Below the pieces are notes generated by a model. That model was not told the DNA's origin, searched no databases, and saw only the letters and a program-made list of their open reading frames with translations. This document shows positions 6,023 to 11,416 of a DNA stretch of 11,416 nucleotides, piece after piece (the stretch's first letter is position 1; every line of letters starts with the position of its first letter). Origin of the DNA: an uncultured Prevotellaceae bacterium (GTDB lineage: Bacteria; Bacteroidota; Bacteroidia; Bacteroidales; Bacteroidaceae); assembly GCA_902775075.1 (NCBI GenBank), contig CACYKX010000095.1:1-11416 (forward strand). The letters are read 5' to 3'. The position numbers were made by a program, and so were the translations under genes.

Positions 6023-7510
6023 TTAACACTTGGCATTACCTTTTTTCTTCTTGGCTCCCTTGGCGGCGAGAATTTTGTCACCAACTCTCTGGGCCTGTTC
6101 TGAGATTCCAATACGGATATAGTTCTCAAAAACCTTTTGAGATTGATGTCCTGTTATACTACGGATTTCCTGATCAGAGAGCACATCTAATTTATATAAG
6201 TTGGTGGCTCCACTTCTTCGTGCTGTGTGAGAAGTAATAAGTTCATACTTAGGACGAATAATCTCGCCATGCTTATTCCGTTCAAATAATGGTGCGCCGT
6301 TGCGCTTCTCTGCGAGCTTGCTTAATTTGCCAAACCATTTGCGTTCATTCTCAGTAAACTTGGAGCCCGATTTCTTTTTCTTCAACAACTTTGTGTATGT
6401 CTTTTCCGATCGTTTCTCAACAGCAGTCAACACTGTGACATATTTCTCTTGGAACGACGGAGTACTTTCTGCTAAGATGGCAGCCACTGCCTTAATCTTC
6501 AGATTCATTTTCTGCTCCGATATTTCTGGGAAGTCGTAGTTGTACTTGTCGCATAGTTCATATACCCGATCATCGACTATGGGTACATTGACAGTTCTTC
6601 CTGTCTTTTTCTGAATCAATGTAATTTGTCCAAGTCCTTTGTCGTAGGTTACGAAATTTTCTTCACGAAGCCTACAGTAGTCGCTATAACGCTGGCAACT
6701 AAAGTAACCAAGAACAAAAATATCGCGGACTATCTCATTTTCACCTGTCAGTTCCAGATTATAAAGAGCATCTATTTCCTCTTCGGTCAGATATATCTCG
6801 GCTCGTTTCTCATCTTCCTTCACCGTTCTATCCTTCCACACCTTAAGGGAAACAGCATTCTTGTTGTAGCCCTCCATAGCAGCAAGGTTACAGAGCTTTC
6901 GGAAGCAAGTAACATTCTTGTTGATTGTGTTCGGCATAAAATCCTTCTTCTGAAGGAACTGCGTAAACCCGTCGGCAAATGGCTTGTCAATATCATCAAA
7001 GGTTACATTCCCGCCACAGTATTCATGAAGATACCTTCCAAATGTTTTCCATACTTGGACGGATCCGGCAGAATACTCAGAATTGCTACCATGACTGATG
7101 GAACCATCGGATATGCCTGCAAAGAAGTATTCATAGAACTGTACGACATACTTCCTCGACTTTGCTTCTGCAATCTTTTTAACCTGCTGGATTTCCTCAG
7201 TGCCACCAGTAACGATATTGTTCATGGCTTCTTCGATAATAGCCTTATCTTCTTTGGTGTTTATCTTCCCTTCGGCATAAAGCGTATCAACTGCTTTCAT
7301 CACTCGCATCTGAAGGTCATGAACCTTAGCACCTTCCTCCGTCTGCTCATAACGCTGCATGGCTGAAAAACTACGTTGTGCCTTGTTCCATTCCCTGATG
7401 TCAACTTTGATGCCCGTGCAGACATACATCTGCATACCGTTGCGTCTTATCTTAGTGTAAAGGGGTGCTTCGCCCTCTTCTCGTTTTGATCTTAGAAAAA
7501 ACTGTGCCAT
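6023..7510 (-). CDS. int: Tyrosine recombinase / integrase of the mobile element
   Basis: 495 residues. The N-terminal part (about 4-50), with PLYTKIRRNGMQMYVCTGI and WNKAQ, is an arm-type DNA-binding domain; a SAM-like core-binding domain lies at about 120-225. The catalytic domain begins near 240 and holds all key residues: R274 (in CQRYSDY), lysine in KKTGRTVNVP (301-310), H428 and R431 (HTAR), H455 (GHQS) and nucleophile Y464 (ENYIR). It integrates and excises the element at an att site. Most integrases of this family are near 400-430 residues; the excess is a lysine-rich block at about 338-412, between the beta-hairpin and the HxxR motif. The gene is at the element end, the usual place, with promoter and repeats just upstream. 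The ATG at 7510 is the first in frame and fits the promoter. Confidence 0.95.
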   Translation of the reverse strand: MAQFFLRSKREEGEAPLYTKIRRNGMQMYVCTGIKVDIREWNKAQRSFSAMQRYEQTEEGAKVHDLQMRVMKAVDTLYAEGKINTKEDKAIIEEAMNNIVTGGTEEIQQVKKIAEAKSRKYVVQFYEYFFAGISDGSISHGSNSEYSAGSVQVWKTFGRYLHEYCGGNVTFDDIDKPFADGFTQFLQKKDFMPNTINKNVTCFRKLCNLAAMEGYNKNAVSLKVWKDRTVKEDEKRAEIYLTEEEIDALYNLELTGENEIVRDIFVLGYFSCQRYSDYCRLREENFVTYDKGLGQITLIQKKTGRTVNVPIVDDRVYELCDKYNYDFPEISEQKMNLKIKAVAAILAESTPSFQEKYVTVLTAVEKRSEKTYTKLLKKKKSGSKFTENERKWFGKLSKLAEKRNGAPLFERNKHGEIIRPKYELITSHTARRSGATNLYKLDVLSDQEIRSITGHQSQKVFENYIRIGISEQAQRVGDKILAAKGAKKKKGNAKC

Positions 7511-7528
7511 ATAATTATTCGTTTAACT

Positions 7529-7580
7529 GGGTGCAAAGGTACAATAATTCTTCGAAAGTTGCACCCAATTTGCACCCAAT
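7529..7580. repeat. TTGCACCC repeats at the integrase promoter
   Basis: TTGCACCCAAT is tandemly repeated at 7559-7569 and 7570-7580, and an inverted copy of the first eight bases (GGGTGCAA) is at 7529-7536. The tandem pair has an 11-bp period, one helical turn. Likely arm-type integrase or excisionase sites, or an operator for int autoregulation; the attachment site should be just beyond. Confidence 0.7.
7534..7541 (-). promoter_or_regulatory. -7 box of the integrase gene
   Basis: Minus strand TACCTTTG, a full TAnnTTTG match, 23 bp from the ATG at 7510. No TTG at 19-21 bp upstream; the nearest is at 24 bp (7566-7568), inside the TTGCACCC repeats. The box overlaps an inverted copy of that repeat, so binding there would compete with polymerase. 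Confidence 0.65.
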
Positions 7581-7722
7581 TTTTGTTATTTAACGAATTT
7601 TATACATCCTATTACCTTTCAATCCTTTTATGTAACTTATTGGTATTTAGTTTCTTATAATTTCTAATAATTTCTGTTGGTTTCATACATTCAGGTTCAA
7701 GCCCATCCTGAAGCGCAAATAA
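7581..7722. other. AT-rich junction between mobile element and chromosome
   Basis: No gene. It includes a direct repeat of ATAATTTCT (7657-7665 and 7667-7675) and a hairpin TTCAGG/CCTGAA with an 11-base loop (7690-7712). The integrase-side att site is probably here, but without the other element end or an empty site I cannot place the core. No tRNA gene is seen. Confidence 0.45.
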
Positions 7723-7757
7723 AAAAATCCCGTAAGCCAAAGACTTACGGGATTTTT
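7723..7757 (-). terminator. Bidirectional rho-independent terminator
   Basis: Perfect 14-bp arms AAAAATCCCGTAAG (7723-7736) and CTTACGGGATTTTT (7744-7757) around a 7-base loop. On the minus strand the stem is followed by a T-run, so it ends the TonB/DUF4625 operon; it can also work on the plus strand and insulates that operon from the element. Confidence 0.92.
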
Positions 7758-7831
7758 ATTATTTATAATGTAGCGATGATTTAAATTCAACCTGCTAAGT
7801 TAACTTTTGCAGATTTCCCATTACATAGAGT

Positions 7832-8305
7832 TTACTTAACCTTTATGGCTACAGCTTTTAACTGTTGCCAGCCGGCACGGTCGGTAAGGCGAATCATGAA
7901 GTGGTAGTCGCCCGTTTCGGCATCGGCAGGTATCTGAATGTCAACTCGCGCCTTATAGGTTTGCAGACCTGCCGGAATCGTGTAGTTCTGGTTGAACACC
8001 CATGCCTTGGGTCCAGCCTCTCTCTTTGGTTCAAACTCACAATCTACGGCGGAACCTGAATGTGTGTGATGGTCGAAGTTGTTGTGTACCTCAATGTTAT
8101 AGTTGCCCAGTTCCACATCGTCAGTGAAGACATACTGGAAGGGGATTACGTCGCCGGGATGGTACTGCTGGCACTCAACGGGATTGGCTATAATACCTTG
8201 TTCAGAGATGACGGGTTGCGACATATCACGTGATTCGTTGTCATCTGAACTGCTGCACGCACATAGTTCGCACAGCAGTGAAAGCAATAAAATTTTTTTC
8301 TTCAT
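7832..8305 (-). CDS. DUF4625-type lipoprotein
   Basis: 157 residues from the ATG at 8305. MKKKILLLSLLCELCAC is a lipoprotein signal with lipobox L-C-A-C, lipid cysteine C17, followed by SSSDD. The body is a single beta-sandwich-like DUF4625 domain: HPGDVIPFQYVFTDD, YNIEVHNNFDHHTHSG (69-84) and, near the end, a GDYHFMIRLTDRAGW-type strand. The HNNFDHHTH cluster (four histidines in nine residues) is a plausible metal-binding loop. A longer frame to 8347 would overlap the upstream gene and put 14 polar residues before the signal, so 8305 is preferred; this leaves a 10-bp gap. It is the last gene of the TonB-receptor operon and probably lies on the outer membrane surface or its inner leaflet. Metal handling is inferred. 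Confidence 0.85.
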   Translation of the reverse strand: MKKKILLLSLLCELCACSSSDDNESRDMSQPVISEQGIIANPVECQQYHPGDVIPFQYVFTDDVELGNYNIEVHNNFDHHTHSGSAVDCEFEPKREAGPKAWVFNQNYTIPAGLQTYKARVDIQIPADAETGDYHFMIRLTDRAGWQQLKAVAIKVK

Positions 8306-8315
8306 GTTTAAATAA

Positions 8316-8750
8316 TTATTTGTCATGGTCATGTCCTTCGTTTTCATCCTTTATTTCAGTAATAGCCTTCTGAGCAGTTGTTGAACAGCCATTGGCATCG
8401 ATGACAGTAAGTTTCAGCAAGTCATCCACCACAACTTTCTTGCCGGCAATGTCTACATGCATGTGGAAGCCATCGACGTTGAGCACACCGATATACTTAC
8501 TATTTGTAACGGGTTGGGCTACCTTGATGGTTTTGCCAGTAGCATCGCATACATTGATCAGTATGGATGCCGTGCGTCCCTGAGCTACTATGTCAGCCTC
8601 TACGCAAAGTTCATCACCTTCTATGTTAGCATCTTCCAACTTAATAATTGGCGCAGGCGTATCTTCATCGTCGTTGCCACAAGAAGTGAAACTAACAGTC
8701 ATTACACTCACGAGAGCCAATAGAAGGCTCATGTATTTCAGATTTTTCAT
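8316..8750 (-). CDS. Small DUF4625-like lipoprotein with histidine-rich tail
   Basis: 144 residues. Signal MKNLKYMSLLLALVSVMTVS with lipobox F-T-S-C (C24) then GNDDED. The rest resembles the DUF4625 fold of its downstream neighbour but is shorter and diverged: PIIKLEDANIEGDELCVEADI at the start, GFHMHVDIAGKKVV (95-108), and TVIDANGCST near the end. The C-terminus GHDHDK and HMH both offer histidines for metal binding. It starts 37 bp after the TonB receptor stop and precedes the second DUF4625 gene by 10 bp, so the three are one operon. Probably a surface or periplasmic accessory lipoprotein for the receptor. The DUF4625 assignment is by eye and weaker than for the neighbour. Confidence 0.8.
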   Translation of the reverse strand: MKNLKYMSLLLALVSVMTVSFTSCGNDDEDTPAPIIKLEDANIEGDELCVEADIVAQGRTASILINVCDATGKTIKVAQPVTNSKYIGVLNVDGFHMHVDIAGKKVVVDDLLKLTVIDANGCSTTAQKAITEIKDENEGHDHDK

Positions 8751-8787
8751 TGTCTTATAATTATATTTGTTTGTTAATATTTGGATG

Positions 8788-10875
8788 TTAGAACTCCAGT
8801 TCCGCCTTCACTGCGACGTTTCGCCCGGGTTCAGGCACGTCAATGAGGCGGTAATAACTGGTGTGATCGTAGTAGCGGCGGTCAAGCAGATTGTCTGCAT
8901 GTATCACCACGCTAAACGTCGTGCTACCTTTCAGACGGAAGTTTTTTCCTGCAGAAAGGTTCAGCGTCCAATAGCCGTCAGTAGGCTTCTCTGGTGGTAC
9001 AATCTCATCTTGTCTGCCAACAACATGTGCATTCAGCCCCACGAATCCTTCGCCATACCAGTCGAAGATGTACTTCATACCAGCATCTACCGTCCACGGC
9101 GTGGAGAACGGCAGGGCGTATCCCTTCTTCTCGCCAGACTTCTGGCGGGCATAGAGGTATTCACCCTGTACATGGGCATGCCAATGCTGCGTGATGCGAC
9201 ATGTGGCTTGAGCCTCCACACCATAGCGCAGTACGCGTGTCTGGGTGTAGTTGTAGAGCTGCAAACCTTCTACATACTGCGCCGTGGGGCTCAGGTAGAT
9301 GTAGTTTGGGAAATAATTCAAGTAGGGTTCCACTTCTATCTCCCACCTATCGTCAGCCCAACTCACTGAGGCATCTATCTGATAACTCTCTTCTGCGTCG
9401 AGACTGGCATTGCCACGTTCATAGCGGAAGATATGATAGTTGATGCCGTCGGCACCCAGTTCCTTAGGAATAGGTACACGGAACGACTTTCCCGCGTTTG
9501 CCTTCATAACCCATTGCCCCAGACTGTAGTTCACGCCTGCCGACCAGGTGAAGCTCGTAAAGTGTCGACGCTGTTCCGTAGACCGTTGCTGATAGACGGG
9601 GGTACCATTCACGGGTGTTGTGAACCAATCCTGATAGCTGTGTATGTGGGTCCGTGCATAGTCAAGGCGCAGTCCGGCATTCAGTATCAGGTTATCACGG
9701 AGAGTGTAGCGATCCATCACATAGCCGCCTATGCTGCCTGTCTCGAAGTCGGGAATGATAAATCCCCAGCCATCGCGACGGTTATGCTGATATTCGCCGT
9801 TCAGTCCGCCTTTCAGGACATGCTTACCGTATTCGCAGCGCAGCGACAGTCCTGCCGTATAGGTATCTTTTTCGAAACGGCGTTCCAATGTGTCGTCGGG
9901 CTTTGGCATATAGCCGTGGCTTACAGGCTCAGACAGTTCTTCGCGCACGTTTTTCTGATATGCCAGATTCAACTCTGCCGATACTCCATCGGTACGCCAT
10001 GTGGTATGGCTGAGCACTTTCAGATGATTTACCCACTGGTAGGGTAAGTCAATGTCGCGTCGCGACCTGTCGTAGTCGATGTCTGAAAGTCGCACTTCCA
10101 AGCCGTGCGCATTGGCAAAGAAACCACTCTTATGGTAACTGTCGCTAACTCTTACGTCGGTGTGGAAGTTATAATCCTGATAGCCCAGCATCACACTGCC
10201 GTCACGCTCACAGCCTGCCGTGTTGCGCAAGCGTTGGTCCTTCAGTTTTATCCAATATGAATAATACTGAATGCTGTCAGTGGGTACGCGGAAGTCGGCA
10301 TAGTCTATGAGCGTGGCATTGGCACGGAAGAAGAACTTTCCCTTACGTCCGCCAATCCGTGCAGATAGCCCAAGCTGTTCGTTATTCGAGCGTCCGAACA
10401 ACTGCACGCTGCCGCTGAGCGGCTCCGTAGGTACATGGTTAGTGTGAAGACTAAGCACACCGCCGATGGCGTCGCTGCCGTATAGCAGGGCTGCCGGTCC
10501 CTTGATAATTTCGGCACGGTCGACGGCAAACTGGTCTATCTCCAGTCCGTGATCGTCGCCCCACTGCTGTCCTTCGTGCTTAATTCCATCCTCCACTACA
10601 GCCAGGCGGTTGAAACCCAGACCACGAATGACGGGCTTCGACTGCCCGGAGCCGATAGCCATAGCTTTCACGCCAGGGATGCCTTCCAGCGTCTGCATCA
10701 GACTGCCCGCAAAGTTCTGTTTCAAGTACTCGCGATTTACGTGCACAGTAGTCTGCGACGAACGCATCTGGTAGTCGCGGCGCTGTTGTCCAGTAACTGT
10801 GACAGCATCCAGCGTGATGGTCGTATCAGCTGGTTCCACAGCAAATAGTGTGGCAGCCAGTAATAATGTTATCAT
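8788..10875 (-). CDS. TonB-dependent outer-membrane receptor (possibly metal uptake)
   Basis: 695 residues from the chosen ATG. After a short signal (ITLLLAATLFA) comes ITLDAVTVTGQQ, a likely TonB-box region, then the plug (about 37-140) with VIRGLGFNRLAVVEDGI, HEGQQWGDDHG and AEIIKGPAALLYGSDAIGG. The remainder is a 22-strand-type barrel ending in aromatic ELEF. There is no carboxypeptidase-like N-terminal extension and no SusD partner, so glycan uptake is unlikely. The plug layout with HEGQQWGDDHG and the downstream His-rich lipoproteins recall ZnuD-like metal receptors; the substrate is inferred. The frame is open to 10989, but those 38 extra residues do not look like a signal peptide; the ATG at 10875 fits the candidate promoter, though its signal lacks the usual lysine start. 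Confidence 0.9.
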   Translation of the reverse strand: MITLLLAATLFAVEPADTTITLDAVTVTGQQRRDYQMRSSQTTVHVNREYLKQNFAGSLMQTLEGIPGVKAMAIGSGQSKPVIRGLGFNRLAVVEDGIKHEGQQWGDDHGLEIDQFAVDRAEIIKGPAALLYGSDAIGGVLSLHTNHVPTEPLSGSVQLFGRSNNEQLGLSARIGGRKGKFFFRANATLIDYADFRVPTDSIQYYSYWIKLKDQRLRNTAGCERDGSVMLGYQDYNFHTDVRVSDSYHKSGFFANAHGLEVRLSDIDYDRSRRDIDLPYQWVNHLKVLSHTTWRTDGVSAELNLAYQKNVREELSEPVSHGYMPKPDDTLERRFEKDTYTAGLSLRCEYGKHVLKGGLNGEYQHNRRDGWGFIIPDFETGSIGGYVMDRYTLRDNLILNAGLRLDYARTHIHSYQDWFTTPVNGTPVYQQRSTEQRRHFTSFTWSAGVNYSLGQWVMKANAGKSFRVPIPKELGADGINYHIFRYERGNASLDAEESYQIDASVSWADDRWEIEVEPYLNYFPNYIYLSPTAQYVEGLQLYNYTQTRVLRYGVEAQATCRITQHWHAHVQGEYLYARQKSGEKKGYALPFSTPWTVDAGMKYIFDWYGEGFVGLNAHVVGRQDEIVPPEKPTDGYWTLNLSAGKNFRLKGSTTFSVVIHADNLLDRRYYDHTSYYRLIDVPEPGRNVAVKAELEF

Positions 10876-10898
10876 ACTGATTGTCTGTTTGAATATAC

Positions 10899-10930
10899 TA
10901 CATTTATGTCCCGCGATAGAGACGGCAAAA
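10899..10930 (-). promoter_or_regulatory. Candidate promoter of the TonB-receptor operon
   Basis: Minus strand TTTTG (10926-10930), 19-bp spacer, TAAATGTA (10899-10906), an imperfect match to TAnnTTTG. It would give a leader of about 20 bases to the ATG at 10875. The weak -7 box fits a regulated promoter. Confidence 0.4.
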
Positions 10931-10938
10931 GCAAGGGC

Positions 10939-10953
10939 TTGAACCCTGTTCAA
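10939..10953. promoter_or_regulatory. TTGAAC-CCT-GTTCAA inverted repeat, possible operator
   Basis: Perfect 6-bp arms with a 3-bp centre, immediately upstream of the candidate -33 box of the TonB operon, in the divergent intergenic region. It is a reasonable regulator site (for example for a metal sensor) but I do not recognise it as a Fur or Zur box. Confidence 0.4.
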
Positions 10954-11044
10954 ACAGTGGGAGGAGCACGAAGTGTGGGGATGCCGCAAGCATCAAGGAG
11001 GACAATACTCTGACGCTGGGCAAACTGTATCTTGCTAACCTTAT

Positions 11045-11052
11045 TATATTTG
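11045..11052 (+). promoter_or_regulatory. -7 box for the TPR gene
   Basis: TATATTTG, a full TAnnTTTG match, about 62 bp before the ATG at 11115. No clear TTG at the usual distance upstream. Confidence 0.5.
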
Positions 11053-11114
11053 ATGAGCGTGGCAATGGCTACGAACAGCAGGGGTAAGGACAGGAACTGA
11101 CAGAGCACACACTC

Positions 11115-11416
11115 ATGCAGCGAGACTGTCTGCTGACCCAGATGGCCGTGGCAATGATGCTGGCGGCCCCCTTCGTCAGCACCGCCAAAAGCAAGGCTGA
11201 GGAGGCCGACAGTCTGATACGTCTGGGCGAGGCCGATGTGAGCAAGGAACATTTCGCCGACGCCATACAGCACTTCATGGGCGCCCAGCAGATAGCGCAA
11301 AGCGAGCATCTGCCCGACCTGCTCTATCTGGCCACCTACGACATGGGCATCTGCTATTTCTACATCTCCGAATTCGGCGAGGCACTCAACTGCTACTATG
11401 CCGCCCACGACATCTG
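11115..11416 (+). CDS. TPR-repeat protein with signal peptide, 3' end outside the window
   Basis: 100 codons from the ATG at 11115 to the window edge; an in-frame stop at 11085 limits the start. Residues 1-24 include a hydrophobic stretch (MAVAMMLAAPFVSTA) acting as signal peptide or membrane anchor. Then two tetratricopeptide repeats are seen: GEADVSKEHFADAIQHFMGA (about 38-57) and LATYDMGICYFYISEFGEAL (about 72-91). In Bacteroidales, exported proteins that start this way often continue into a membrane segment and a histidine kinase or LuxR-type domain, so this may be a sensor, but that part is not visible. It is divergent from the TonB operon and could control it. High GC, like the TonB gene. 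ATG at 11142 is an alternative start. Confidence 0.75.
   Translation, partial: MQRDCLLTQMAVAMMLAAPFVSTAKSKAEEADSLIRLGEADVSKEHFADAIQHFMGAQQIAQSEHLPDLLYLATYDMGICYFYISEFGEALNCYYAAHDI

Noticed and set aside
7691..7720. GGTTCAAGCCC resembling a tRNA T-loop, with a second copy inverted at 10935-10945
   Set aside because: The flanking bases do not form a T-stem or acceptor stem, and an 11-base match between two places in 11 kb is expected by chance.
7797..7806. AAGTTAACTT perfect 10-bp palindrome downstream of the last lipoprotein gene
   Set aside because: It is short, isolated, in AT-rich DNA and not placed at a promoter; no function can be argued.
10950..11408. Minus-strand open frame of about 150 codons at the right end
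   Set aside because: It lies opposite the TPR gene, whose codon pattern and TPR motifs are convincing; the frame is a shadow in GC-rich DNA.

Overview
The window looks like a stretch of a Bacteroidales genome (Bacteroides/Prevotella-type, genus not resolvable). Bacteroidetes-style -7 boxes (TAnnTTTG) precede several genes, strong Shine-Dalgarno sites are absent, and the protein families are typical of that order: a MobV relaxase, DUF6088/AbiEii, paired DUF4625 lipoproteins, and a TonB receptor beside a TPR protein. Two parts are visible: an AT-richer mobile element (about 1 to 7580, at most to about 7720) and a GC-richer, chromosome-like part (about 7720 to 11416). Everything up to 10875 is on the minus strand; one partial gene at the right end is on the plus strand.

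Mobile element, read 7510 to 1: a 495-residue tyrosine recombinase with a large internal insertion; an AbiE-type (type IV) toxin-antitoxin/defence pair (abiEi-like DUF6088, then the AbiEii nucleotidyltransferase, overlapping by 26 bp); an unrecognised 324-residue protein; then a likely mobilisation operon made of a small excisionase-like HTH protein, a DnaD-like winged-helix protein, a DnaC-like AAA+ ATPase and a MobV/Pre-family relaxase that runs off the left edge. There are no conjugation-pore genes, so this looks like an integrative mobilizable element carrying a defence cargo. Only its integrase end is in the window.

The non-coding DNA of the element is unusually structured. A run of seven consecutive stem-loops (1088-1280) and a nested inverted repeat (1352-1409) lie in front of the relaxase and probably include the oriT. 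A 14-bp-arm palindrome plus GGGGAA-type repeats (3141-3227) precedes the xis-like gene. A 23-bp exact direct repeat (4250-4272 and 5935-5957) sits in front of both the abiE operon and the unknown gene, linking the two or bounding the cassette. Three copies of TTGCACCC surround the integrase promoter.

Chromosome-like part: a TonB-dependent receptor, two small DUF4625-type lipoproteins with histidine clusters and a strong bidirectional terminator (7723-7757) form one minus-strand operon, plausibly for metal uptake. A divergent plus-strand TPR protein with a signal peptide starts at 11115 and is cut by the window edge; it could be the input part of a TPR-type sensor/regulator. Region 10876-11114 between them holds both promoters and a TTGAAC/GTTCAA inverted repeat.
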